Part shown: positions 1-6,675 of the stretch, piece by piece
Layout of the letters: the number at the start of each line of letters is the position of its first letter
Position numbering within the stretch: position 1 is the stretch's first letter
Assembly: GCA_017539635.1 (NCBI GenBank)
Contig: JAFYCQ010000258.1
Location: 1 to 15,655, forward strand
Origin: Oscillospiraceae bacterium
GTDB lineage: Bacteria > Bacillota > Clostridia > Oscillospirales > Oscillospiraceae
Direction: 5' to 3'
DNA: 15,655 nucleotides
Notes under the pieces: model-generated
The model's database searches: none
What the model was told of the DNA's origin: nothing
What the model saw: the letters and a program-made list of their open reading frames with translations, nothing else
Made by a program: the position numbers and the translations under genes

Positions 1-879
1 ATGGAGTCGGCCTACGGCCTGGCCATAACCGTCACCATGCTGATGACGACGCTGCTTATAACAACATACCTGGCGAAGCTCAAAAAGCTGCCGGGGCTTG
101 CCGTTGTGGTGCTGGTGGTGTTCGGAGCCATCGAGGCGGTGTTCTTCATTTCCAGCCTGGGCAAATTCGCCCACGGCGGCTACGTGACCGTAATACTCAC
201 CCTGCTGCTGCTGGCCATTATGATAATCTGGTACCGCGGCACCTGGATAGAGCACAAGTACAGCACCCGGCTGCCCTTTGAAAAGTACATCCCCAACTTA
301 AAGGGCCTACACAATGACGAGTCGGAGCCCCTTTTGGCAAACAACCTGGTGTTCCTCGAAGCTCCCAACAAAGACGGCAACATGGACAGGGACATCCTCT
401 ACTCCATACTGGACAAGGACCTCAAACGGGCCGACGCCTACTGGTTCCTGAGCGTGAATGTGTTAAGCGAGCCGGACGCCGCGAACTACGAGGTGGAGAC
501 CTACGGCACGGACTTCATCTTCCGCGTGCGGCTGAACCTGGGCTTCAAGTGCGGCCAGCGGGTGAACGTCTATCTGCGGCAGATAGTAAAGCAGCTCCAG
601 GACGACGGGTCGCTGCCTGTCCAGAAGAAGAAATTCTCGATCTACGGCCCCTCCACCGTGGGTACCTTCAAATTCTGCATCATAAGAAAATCCGTCACCG
701 CCAAGACGGAGCTCTCAACATTGGATGAAATAATCATAAGGACGAAATACGCGATCCGCCGTCTGGCCGGCTCCCGGGCCCGCTGGTACGGCCTGGACAA
801 CTCCTCGGTCATCCTGGAGCAGGTGCCCCTGATTACGACCACCGGCGGCAGCGTGAAGATGATACAAAGGAAACAGTAA
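1..879 (+). CDS. kup: Kup-type potassium uptake transporter, C-terminal part (5' truncated by window)
   Basis: Membrane K+ uptake protein of the KUP/HAK family. The visible 292 residues are the last part of a protein that is usually about 620-700 residues. Residues 1-80 hold three hydrophobic segments (about 5-25, 32-52 and 58-77) that match the final membrane helices; the SAYGLAITVTMLMTT segment is typical of Kup. After residue 80 comes the soluble cytoplasmic tail. The reading frame is open at base 1, and the first codon only happens to be ATG, so the true start lies upstream of the window. It ends at a TAA followed by a strong hairpin shared with the convergent toxin gene. No regulatory information is visible because the promoter is outside. 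The family call is confident; transport activity and co-ion are family knowledge. Confidence 0.9.
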   Translation: MESAYGLAITVTMLMTTLLITTYLAKLKKLPGLAVVVLVVFGAIEAVFFISSLGKFAHGGYVTVILTLLLLAIMIIWYRGTWIEHKYSTRLPFEKYIPNLKGLHNDESEPLLANNLVFLEAPNKDGNMDRDILYSILDKDLKRADAYWFLSVNVLSEPDAANYEVETYGTDFIFRVRLNLGFKCGQRVNVYLRQIVKQLQDDGSLPVQKKKFSIYGPSTVGTFKFCIIRKSVTAKTELSTLDEIIIRTKYAIRRLAGSRARWYGLDNSSVILEQVPLITTTGGSVKMIQRKQ

Positions 880-900
880 TAACAGAGACAAAAACAAAAA

Positions 901-937
901 AGGGGCTGCAGCGAAATGAAAAATCGCTGCAGCCCCT
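901..937. terminator. Bidirectional intrinsic terminator between kup and the toxin gene
   Basis: A perfect 13-bp stem (GGGGCTGCAGCGA at 902-914 with its complement at 924-936, plus an A-T closing pair) with a 9-nt loop. On the minus strand the stem is followed by a long T-rich tract (complement of 889-900), so it is a good terminator for the toxin-antitoxin transcript. On the plus strand the tail (tgatatattt) is weaker but still U-rich, so it probably serves kup too. Confidence 0.85.
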
Positions 938-957
938 GATATATTTAGAATATTGCT

Positions 958-1260
958 TCAAAATTCGCTGGCCGAGTATCTGACAGTCACAACAATCACG
1001 CTTTTGGATGATTCATCAACACGGAAGACAACCGAATAATTCTTGACGAACAGCTGACGATAGCCCTGATTTGCAAAGATCCCGCGCTTCCGCTCCGGGC
1101 AGCGATACGGCATGGACTCCAGTGAGATGATCCCTTCCTCCAGCGCTTCGATCATATTAATTGCCGTACCCGGCTCAAGAAAAGTACCGGCAATATACGC
1201 ATAGATACCATCCAGATCCCGCCGCGCCCTGGTCGTCAGCTTGATCTGATAGTTATCCAA
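958..1260 (-). CDS. RelE/ParE-family type II toxin
   Basis: A 100-residue protein of the ParE/RelE toxin superfamily. Family members poison either gyrase (ParE) or ribosome-bound mRNA (RelE); the sequence alone does not decide which. The N-terminus (IKLTTRARRDLDGIYAYIA) is the usual ParE-like helix, followed by PYRCPERKRG and the C-terminal strands YRQLFVKNYSVVFRVD and VIVVTVRYSA that end the fold. The start is a TTG at 1260, supported by an AAGGAG ribosome site 7 nt upstream and the natural N-terminus; no ATG fits. It overlaps the end of the antitoxin gene by 8 bp, so translation is probably coupled and the antitoxin is made first. The length is normal for the family and no disruption is seen. 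ParE-like is my preferred call because of the Phd-type partner and the arginine-rich centre. Confidence 0.88.
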   Translation of the reverse strand: MDNYQIKLTTRARRDLDGIYAYIAGTFLEPGTAINMIEALEEGIISLESMPYRCPERKRGIFANQGYRQLFVKNYSVVFRVDESSKSVIVVTVRYSASEF

Positions 1261-1516
1261 GGTATTTTCTCCTTAACGCCCGGAGCTCCTCGCGGGCATC
1301 ATAGAGTTTTCCGCTTTTGGCAAACTCCGCCTCTGCTTCGGCAATGGCAGCGTCTGTCGCCGCAGTTTCCAACAGCTCGTCATAGGTTTCCATACTCATG
1401 ACTACCATATCGCCATAACCGTTCTTAGTGATAAAAATCGGCTCCCGCTTTGCATGGCAAAGGTTTGAGATTTCCGTAGTATTCCGCATGTCGGTGATAG
1501 GTCTGATTTGCGGCAT
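1253..1516 (-). CDS. Phd/YefM-family antitoxin
   Basis: An 87-residue antitoxin that would bind its own promoter through the N-terminal Phd/YefM domain and neutralise the toxin encoded next to it with the C-terminal tail. The N-terminus PQIRPITDMRNTTEIS, then EPIFITKNGYGDMVVMSMETYDELLE, is a classical Phd/YefM fold. The C-terminal 30 residues are charged and helical (EAEAEFAKSGKLYDAREELR), as expected for a toxin-binding tail. I chose the ATG at 1516 because GGAAGG lies 8 nt before it. A GTG three codons upstream (1525) sits almost on top of that ribosome site and is less likely. First gene of the two-gene operon, with a clear promoter and operator directly upstream. Confidence 0.9.
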   Translation of the reverse strand: MPQIRPITDMRNTTEISNLCHAKREPIFITKNGYGDMVVMSMETYDELLETAATDAAIAEAEAEFAKSGKLYDAREELRALRRKYLG

Positions 1517-1531
1517 AATATGCACCTTCCC

Positions 1532-1571
1532 TTCTGCTCGTTATTATAGCAGAATTATGTACAGAATACAA
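1532..1571 (-). promoter_or_regulatory. Promoter and operator of the toxin-antitoxin operon
   Basis: On the minus strand: -35 TTGTAT (1566-1571), a 17-bp spacer and a perfect -10 TATAAT (1543-1548). The -10 box lies within a perfect 7-bp inverted repeat, TTCTGCT (1532-1538) and AGCAGAA (1548-1554), separated by 9 bp. This is the expected place for an autoregulatory Phd-type antitoxin operator. That it binds the antitoxin is inference. Confidence 0.72.
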
Positions 1572-1584
1572 CTCTTTTTTATGA

Positions 1585-1625
1585 AAAAGAAAATCGGCAG
1601 ATTTCTTATCGAAATTTGCCGATTT
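1585..1625 (-). terminator. Intrinsic terminator of the tRNA-Arg gene
   Basis: Imperfect 14-bp stem (1591-1604 with 1612-1625, one mismatched pair) directly after the tRNA CCA end. On the minus strand it is followed by TCTTTTT. It also separates the tRNA transcript from the toxin-antitoxin promoter immediately downstream. Confidence 0.7.
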
Positions 1626-1626
1626 C

Positions 1627-1703
1627 TGGTACGCCCGATGCGATTCGAACGCACGACCTTCAGAGTCGGAGTCTGACACTCTATCCAGCTGAGCTACGGG
1701 CGC
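1627..1703 (-). tRNA. tRNA-Arg, anticodon CCG
   Basis: A 77-nt cloverleaf on the minus strand. The acceptor stem is GCGCCCG paired with CGGGCGT (first pair G-U), followed by discriminator A and an encoded CCA. The D arm is GCTCAGCTGGATAGAGT, the anticodon stem TCAGA/TCTGA, and the 7-nt loop CTCCGAC gives anticodon CCG (1667-1669), reading CGG arginine codons. The T arm carries TTCGAAT. A promoter lies 12-47 bp upstream and a hairpin terminator follows. Confidence 0.96.
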
Positions 1704-1721
1704 ATGACTTGAACGAAGAGT

Positions 1722-1750
1722 ATGATACCACGATTTTTTCCAAAAGTAAA
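1722..1750 (-). promoter_or_regulatory. Promoter of tRNA-Arg
   Basis: Minus strand: -35-like TTTACT (1745-1750), 17-bp spacer and -10-like TATCAT (1722-1727), which places initiation about 12 nt before the mature tRNA. It lies right after the CDF stop codon (1760). No terminator is seen between the two, so some read-through from the CDF gene is possible. Confidence 0.55.
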
Positions 1751-1759
1751 GCATTTAAA

Positions 1760-2728
1760 TCAATGGTGGTGATGATGGTGGTGGTGCCCCTCCTCGCCGG
1801 AGTGCTCCTCTATGCGGCACTCGTCCTCGCCGCAGGGTGAGCCGGACTCTATCTGCACCGTCATGTGGCGGACGCCGAAGCTCTCGCTTATCTCCGCCAG
1901 ATTCCGGCGGACACTGTCGGCTTCCTCCGCCGGGACGCCCTCCTTTAATACGGCGTGGACCGTGGCCATGGGGGCCTCGCCGTCCAGGCTCCAGACGTGG
2001 AGGTGGTGGATATCCGCCACCTTGTCGGCCTTTTCCAGGGCCTTCCGGTATTCCCCGGTGTCAAATCCCGCGGGTGCCCGCTCCAGGAGCACCAGCATGA
2101 TGCTTTTTATATTTGCAAAGGCAAACCAGAGTATGTAAGCCGCCACGCAGATTGAGAGGATGGGGTCAATTATCGGCCAGCCGGTTACCCAAATCAGTAT
2201 GCTGCCCACCAGCACCGCCGCCCAGCCCAATACGTCCTCCAGCATGTGGAGGCTGATGACCCGCTCGTTGGCCCCGCGGCCGTGGGAGGTCTTCAAAACC
2301 GCGGCGCCGTTTACCACTATGCCCAATACGGCGATTATCAGCATGCCCGGGGCCCGCACCTCCTGGGGCGCCGACATGCGCCGGATTGAGGAATAGATGA
2401 CAAGGGCGCTGCCCGCGACCAGAATGACCGCCGTAACGAGGGCGGAGACCAGGGAATAGCGCCTGTAGCCGTAGGTATATTTGTCGTCGGCCTTGCGCTT
2501 TGAAACCCGCTCCATGGCGTAGGCGCAGCCGATGGCGGCGCAGTCGCCCAGGTCGTGGACGGCGTCTGAGAGGATCGCGATGCTGTTTGTCAGCAGGCCG
2601 CCGATTATCTCGATGATCACAAAGCAGAAATTCAGCAGGAAGGCAGTTAAAATGCTCTTGTCGGATTCGTGGTGATGCACGTGCTCGTGGAGATGGGGCC
2701 CGTGCTCATGGCCGTCATTTTTCTTCAA
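1760..2728 (-). CDS. CDF-family cation (zinc-type) efflux transporter
   Basis: Inner-membrane metal/proton antiporter of the cation diffusion facilitator family (ZitB/CzcD type), 322 residues from the chosen start. The N-terminus is His-rich (H7-H20 contains nine histidines), followed by about six membrane segments between residues 25 and 215. The transport-site residues are visible as H58-x3-D62 in helix 2 (SDAVHDLGD) and H161-x3-D165 in helix 5 (HMLED); His at the first position is linked with zinc preference in the family. The cytoplasmic domain starts near 225, with VADIHHLHVWSLDG, and ends in eight consecutive His. The frame is open upstream to 2818, but that part only overlaps the repressor gene. 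The TTG at 2728, with GGTGG 6 nt before it, fits the family N-terminus. It overlaps the repressor gene by 14 bp and is co-transcribed with it. The nearby ATGA of the repressor stop is out of frame. Confidence 0.92.
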   Translation of the reverse strand: MKKNDGHEHGPHLHEHVHHHESDKSILTAFLLNFCFVIIEIIGGLLTNSIAILSDAVHDLGDCAAIGCAYAMERVSKRKADDKYTYGYRRYSLVSALVTAVILVAGSALVIYSSIRRMSAPQEVRAPGMLIIAVLGIVVNGAAVLKTSHGRGANERVISLHMLEDVLGWAAVLVGSILIWVTGWPIIDPILSICVAAYILWFAFANIKSIMLVLLERAPAGFDTGEYRKALEKADKVADIHHLHVWSLDGEAPMATVHAVLKEGVPAEEADSVRRNLAEISESFGVRHMTVQIESGSPCGEDECRIEEHSGEEGHHHHHHHH

Positions 2729-3071
2729 TGTGTTCCACCGACTTTTCAAACACCTGGGTGACGTGGCTGTCGGAGAGCTGATAGAAAATGACCTTGCCGT
2801 CCCGCCGCGTCCTGACAAGGTTTTCCTCCCGCAATAACCGGAGCTGGTGGGAGACGGCGGACTTCGTCATGCCGAGAAGTGCCGCCAGGTCGCAGACGCA
2901 CATTTCGTGCCGGTCGATGGCCCAGAGTATTTTGAGCCGGGTCTCGTCTCCGAAGACCTTGAAAAACGAAGCCAGCCTGGACGTCTCATCCTCCCGGGGT
3001 ATGCTTTCCTTCACCTCGTCAACTATATCCTTATGTATGACCGCGCATACGCTTTCCTGAATGTCGGGCAA
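2715..3071 (-). CDS. SmtB/ArsR-family metal-sensing repressor
   Basis: A 118-residue winged-helix repressor that should release its operator when zinc or a similar metal binds. The core runs from about 32 (RLASFFKVFGDETRLKILW) through the recognition helix (TKSAVSHQLRLLRE, 69-82) and the wing (RTRRDGKVIFYQL). Metal sites can be read directly. The alpha-5 set D101-x-H103-x10-H114-x2-E117 has exactly the SmtB spacing. C9-x3-H13 with C58-x2-D61 (in MCVCDL) matches the SmtB alpha-3N set. Both sites therefore look intact. The start is a TTG at 3071, with AAAGGAG about 8 nt upstream. First gene of the operon with the CDF exporter. Zinc is the likeliest effector; cobalt or cadmium cannot be excluded because C60 adds a CadC-like thiol. 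Confidence 0.93.
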   Translation of the reverse strand: MPDIQESVCAVIHKDIVDEVKESIPREDETSRLASFFKVFGDETRLKILWAIDRHEMCVCDLAALLGMTKSAVSHQLRLLREENLVRTRRDGKVIFYQLSDSHVTQVFEKSVEHIEEK

Positions 3072-3089
3072 GGGGAGGTCTCCTTTCGG

Positions 3090-3146
3090 TTGAACGGTTG
3101 TTCAAATGATATACATATTATAGTTGAACAACCGTTTGTTTGTCAA
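3090..3146 (-). promoter_or_regulatory. Promoter with paired SmtB/ArsR-type operators
   Basis: Minus strand: a consensus -35 TTGACA (3141-3146), 18-bp spacer and -10 TATAAT (3117-3122). Two operator-like sites flank the -10: a palindrome TTGAAC-N4-GTTCAA (3090-3105) and a near copy (3124-3139) inside the spacer. Together they form a perfect 13-bp inverted repeat, 3093-3105 against 3124-3136, 18 bp apart. Occupancy would cover both the promoter spacer and the start of transcription. Binding by the repressor at 2715-3071 is inferred from position and from the usual TGAA/TTCA half-sites of this family. Confidence 0.85.
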
Positions 3147-3322
3147 GAGGGGTGACTTGTTTTTTCTGAATAGTCGGCTGCCGGGCGTTGATTATGTATT
3201 TTTTCAGCCTGAAAGCGCCGTAAAATATTTCCAAAAAACATTTTCCGCCCTGTTTTGCACTATATTTAGTGATATTATTTCGGCAGAAAACACAACATCC
3301 TGTATAAAGGAGTTGAAAGACG

Positions 3323-4126
3323 ATGCAGAACACAAAAGACGGACGATATATCACGACCAACAGGATAGTCCACCTGCCCGCAAACGAGGTGCTGCCCAAC
3401 CCCACCCAGCCCCGGCGTCAGTTCGACCAGGAGGCCCTGCGGGAACTTGCGGCCAGCATAATGCGCTACGGAGTCCTGCAGCCCCTCACAGTGCGTAAAA
3501 GGGGCCGGGGCTACGAGCTCGTCTCCGGGGAGAGAAGGCTTCGGGCGGCGAAAATGGCGGGGCTCAAGACGGTGCCCTGCGTCGTGCTGGACGTGAACAC
3601 CTCGGAATCGGCCTCCATGTCGCTGGTGGAGAACATCCACCGCCGGGATCTGGATTTCATAGAAGAAGCGGAGGCCATAGAGAAGCTCATTCGAGTCTTC
3701 GGTCTTTCCCAGGACGAGGCCGCACGGAGGATAGGCCGCTCCCAGTCCGCCGTGGCAAACAAGCTGCGCATATTGAAGCTGCCGGGGGACATGCTGTACG
3801 TCATCCGCCAGACGGGGCTTACAGAGTGGCACGCCCGGGCCTTACTGAGGCTCGGTGACAACGAGGCAAGGGAAAAGGCCCTGTCCGAGATAGTAAAAAA
3901 GCGGCTGAACGTGGCGAAAACCGAGGAGTACATAGACAGCCTTCTGGCCGGGGAAAAGAAAAAGCCGGTAATAGTATTAAGCGACGTGCGGCTGTTTCTC
4001 AATTCCGTCTCCCGGGGCATGGACGTGATGAAGCGCTCCGGCATAGCCGCCGAGAGCAGCAGAAAAGAGACGGAAAAGGACATAGTGCTGACTATAAGGA
4101 TACCGAAGGAAAGGGCGGTGAACTGA
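3323..4126 (+). CDS. noc: Noc-like ParB-family DNA-binding protein
   Basis: A 267-residue ParB/Spo0J/Noc-family protein. These proteins bind a palindromic DNA site, hydrolyse CTP and spread as clamps; Noc couples nucleoid position to division. The N-terminal CTPase domain shows NPTQPRRQFD (26-35), GERRLRAA (69-76) and ENIHRRDLDFIEEAEA (103-118). The helix-turn-helix region is at about 127-152, and the C-terminal part (about 215-260) fits the dimerisation domain. Noc rather than ParB is suggested by GRSQSAVANKLRILKLP (138-154), close to the Noc form with Gln and Lys at specificity positions. No amphipathic membrane helix like the one at the start of Bacillus Noc is obvious, and no parA partner is adjacent. 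AAGGAG lies 10 nt before the ATG. The gene stands alone, divergent from the metal operon. Noc is my preferred name; a ParB paralogue is the alternative. Confidence 0.82.
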   Translation: MQNTKDGRYITTNRIVHLPANEVLPNPTQPRRQFDQEALRELAASIMRYGVLQPLTVRKRGRGYELVSGERRLRAAKMAGLKTVPCVVLDVNTSESASMSLVENIHRRDLDFIEEAEAIEKLIRVFGLSQDEAARRIGRSQSAVANKLRILKLPGDMLYVIRQTGLTEWHARALLRLGDNEAREKALSEIVKKRLNVAKTEEYIDSLLAGEKKKPVIVLSDVRLFLNSVSRGMDVMKRSGIAAESSRKETEKDIVLTIRIPKERAVN

Positions 4127-4166
4127 AAAGATAAACAGAGCGCGCCGCGCCCTCCCCGCTCTGTCA

Positions 4167-4340
4167 TTGAAAGGCCCCTTTAGGGGCCGCGGCGATCCGT
4201 CAGCTTCCTTCACCCCTCGTCATTGCGAGGAGCAAAGCGACGCGGCAATCCGTAATGCCCCACCAGCAGGAGACGGATTCCCACGCCAGTCTGCTGACTG
4301 GCTCGGAATGACAGGATTTCGGGCGTTTTCCTTTGCGCCC
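4167..4340 (+). repeat. Dispersed palindromic repeat, copy 1 (long form)
   Basis: Begins with a GGCCCC-TTTA-GGGGCC hairpin (4173-4188) followed by CGATCCGT. An arm running from GTCATTGCGAGG to AATCCGT (4219-4253) then faces a roughly inverted arm from ACGGATTCCC to GGAATGAC (4273-4312), so both ends begin or end with GTCATT/AATGAC. The stretch 4271-4324 matches 6725-6778 at 50 of 54 positions by eye. It lies about 40 bp after the noc stop codon, with the same orientation relative to the gene as copy 2. Outer limits are approximate. Confidence 0.78.
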
Positions 4341-4405
4341 GGACTGCTTATTATACGGCGCTGCCGTCGGAGACTGTCAAAACCGGATAAAAGCATGGAG
4401 ACCTA

Positions 4406-4433
4406 TTGAAAAAAGCCAGAAATATGGTATAAC
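4406..4433 (+). promoter_or_regulatory. Promoter of the BspA-like/SLH gene
   Basis: TTGAAA (4406-4411), 16-bp spacer and TATAAC (4428-4433), followed by a roughly 35-nt leader and an AGGGAGG ribosome site 5 nt before the ATG at 4476. The boxes are good but not perfect. Confidence 0.55.
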
Positions 4434-4475
4434 AGAGATATATAAATATTACAGCCTTATGGCAGGGAGGTTTCT

Positions 4476-6611
4476 ATGAAAAAGAGATTATTAGCGATTA
4501 TGCTCTGCGCTCTGATGCTCTCGGCGCTGCTGCCGACCGCGGCTTTCGCCGCTTCCGGCACAAAGGACGACCCCATCCCGCTGAAGGTGGGCGAGACCGT
4601 GACCATCCCCGCGGGAACCGACGCGTACTTCTCCTTCACCCCGCCGGAGGACGGGGTCTATACCCTGAAGGGTCTGGGTACGGTTTACGCCAGCGATCCC
4701 ATCGAGTCAGATGTGAACTTCGTATACGAGAGCGGGTTTTTCCACGGCGGGTTTACCTATCGCTTCAAGATGAACGGCAGTGTCTTTGATGAAACTGTCG
4801 AGGTGCTGGACGGGGGCCGGCTTTACACGGAAACCACCACCTTCGGCAGGCAGGAATACCTGATCTGGGACTTCGACCCGGACACGGGGACCCTGACCAT
4901 CGACAACGGCACGGGCGACGGTAAAATGGCAAACTGCGGGCGGGAGCTCTACCCCTGGGACCCCCTCGAAGCCCAGATAAAGCGCGTGGTCATAGGCGAG
5001 GGCGTCACCGAGGTTGCCGATGATGCCTTCTCAGGTATGCTCGTTTCGACTTCCAACTCGGTTCCCATATACGCGGTGCTGGAGACCGTGTCCTTCCCCT
5101 CCACCCTGAAGAGCATCGGAAATGGCTGCTTCTGGAGCTGCGGGGCGCTGAAAACGGTCTCGTTCCCGGCCGCTCTGGAGTCCATTGATTATATGTCCTT
5201 TGACAACTGCATAAGTCTGGAGTCTGTCACCTTTGCGGGGCCGACGGACCTCAGCAGCATGATAAACAATTTTAACAATTGTACCGCTCTGGCGGATGTG
5301 ACGGTCCCTCCGAATATGAGGGATTTTGGCTCGAGCCCGTTCTGGAACTCGCCATGGATACGTAAACTGGCGGCTGAAAACAAGGGCGCGGCAGTGGTCA
5401 ATAACGTGCTCATCGGGGCCTATGCGGCCTATGACAAGAAAGAAGACGACGGCGTCCTCGTCATCCCCGACGGCGTCAATAAGATAGCCCCCTACGCGCT
5501 GAGCGGTACGGGGGATGTCGCCGGAGGGGAAGAGGGCTCCCAGGTGGATTGGTATCTGTCTGAGGTAGTCATCCCCGACAGTGTGAAGGAGATCGGAAAA
5601 AACGCCTTTGCCTACTGTATAAATCTGGAACGTGTCACCATCGGGGACGGCGTCACGACGATACCGGAAAGCTGTTTTTCGGAGTGCTTCGAGCTGCGCA
5701 CACTTAATTTTGGCAAGAATGTAAAAAATATCGAGAAAACCGCGTTTTATGACACCTGGCTGCCCGGCGATCTTGTCATCCCCGACAGCGTTGTCACCAT
5801 CGGCAAGCAGGCGTTCCATAACGACGAATTTCCATTAGGCGCGACCTGGATCAATCACGACGGCTGGGGAGGCGTATTCGAGGATATACCTTACAGGCCC
5901 AAGGATTTCACGGACCGGACCATCACCATAGGCCCCGCTGTGACGGAGATAGGGGCCAAGGCTTTCTACGGCTGGACGGTAGTGTCTGATGACGAGTCGA
6001 TGCCGGGAGGAACGGCCACCATCCAGGGCTACGACGGCACCTGCGCCCAGCAGTGGGCGGAGAAAAACGACTTCAAATTCGAATCCCTCGGCCCCGCGTC
6101 CGCCGCGCCCGCATCCTCCGGCGCCTTCTCTGACGTTCCGGCAGACGCCTATTACGCCGAGGCGGTGAAGTGGGCGGTCAGCCACGACCCCCAGATAACC
6201 AACGGCATTGGTGACGGCAAGTTCGGACCCTCCGGCACAGTCACCCGGGCCCAGGCCGTGACCTTCCTCTGGCGGGCGGCAAACTGCCCCGAGCCGGAGG
6301 ACATGGATTCACCCTTCAAGGACGTTACCGACCCCTCTGCCTGGTACTACAAAGCCGTTCTCTGGGCGGCGGAAAAGGGCATCACCAACGGCGTCGGCGA
6401 CGACATGTACGACCTGAACGGCACCCTGGCGTACAACCAGATGCTGACCTTCATGTGCCGTGCCGCCGGCGGCGACACCTCCGGCGACTGGTCCGGCAAG
6501 GCCCTGAACTGGGCGAAGGACAAGGGCCTGACCTCCGGCCTGACGATAACGGCAAAGGGAAGCTGCCCCCGTTCGGACGTGGTCTACTTCCTCTGGAAGC
6601 AGATGGCGTAA
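4476..6611 (+). CDS. Secreted BspA-like leucine-rich-repeat protein with C-terminal SLH domains
   Basis: A 711-residue exported surface protein. Residues 1-25 form a signal peptide (KKR, a hydrophobic core, then a TAAFA cleavage site). Residues about 28-75 (IPLKVGETVTIPAGTDAYFSF...) look like a small beta-sandwich of the PPC kind; this is tentative. From about 150 to 530 there are BspA-type (LRR_5) repeats, recognisable by units such as LETVSFPSTLKSIGNGCFWSC, LKTVSFPAALESIDYMSFDNC and LERVTIGDGVTTIPESCFSEC, with spacer loops between them. Three SLH domains close the protein: 549-608 (good, with ITNGIGDGKFGP and TRAQ), 612-665, and a degenerate third at about 668-711. SLH domains usually bind pyruvylated secondary cell-wall polymer, so the protein is probably held on the cell wall and uses its repeats to bind a host or partner surface; that role is inference. 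Its own promoter precedes it, and repeat copy 2 and a terminator follow. Confidence 0.92.
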   Translation: MKKRLLAIMLCALMLSALLPTAAFAASGTKDDPIPLKVGETVTIPAGTDAYFSFTPPEDGVYTLKGLGTVYASDPIESDVNFVYESGFFHGGFTYRFKMNGSVFDETVEVLDGGRLYTETTTFGRQEYLIWDFDPDTGTLTIDNGTGDGKMANCGRELYPWDPLEAQIKRVVIGEGVTEVADDAFSGMLVSTSNSVPIYAVLETVSFPSTLKSIGNGCFWSCGALKTVSFPAALESIDYMSFDNCISLESVTFAGPTDLSSMINNFNNCTALADVTVPPNMRDFGSSPFWNSPWIRKLAAENKGAAVVNNVLIGAYAAYDKKEDDGVLVIPDGVNKIAPYALSGTGDVAGGEEGSQVDWYLSEVVIPDSVKEIGKNAFAYCINLERVTIGDGVTTIPESCFSECFELRTLNFGKNVKNIEKTAFYDTWLPGDLVIPDSVVTIGKQAFHNDEFPLGATWINHDGWGGVFEDIPYRPKDFTDRTITIGPAVTEIGAKAFYGWTVVSDDESMPGGTATIQGYDGTCAQQWAEKNDFKFESLGPASAAPASSGAFSDVPADAYYAEAVKWAVSHDPQITNGIGDGKFGPSGTVTRAQAVTFLWRAANCPEPEDMDSPFKDVTDPSAWYYKAVLWAAEKGITNGVGDDMYDLNGTLAYNQMLTFMCRAAGGDTSGDWSGKALNWAKDKGLTSGLTITAKGSCPRSDVVYFLWKQMA

Positions 6612-6675
6612 CGCGCTTAAGGTTTAAGTAAAAAAAGGTGCGCCAAGACGCGCCGCAAAACGCGGACAAACACGT

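Noticed and set aside
1..3. ATG at base 1 as the start of kup
   Set aside because: The encoded segment is the inside of the membrane domain of a much longer family; the ATG position is a window-edge coincidence or an internal codon.
2729..2818. Upstream extension of the CDF exporter
   Set aside because: The added 30 residues lie inside the repressor gene and look like frame-shifted repressor sequence (Ser/Arg/Thr-rich), unlike any CDF N-terminus.
3323..4126. Bona fide parS or Noc-binding site near the noc gene
   Set aside because: Scanning for TGTTTCACGTGAAACA-like or ATTTCCCGGGAAAT-like palindromes found only partial matches; none is good enough to report.
4167..4340. CRISPR-like repeat at 4.2 kb
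   Set aside because: There are no regularly spaced identical units; the structure is one palindromic element with a second copy 2.5 kb away, and no cas genes are present.
5031..5819. Open frame of 262 codons antisense to the SLH gene
   Set aside because: Shadow of the repeats in the real gene; no ribosome site or family signature.
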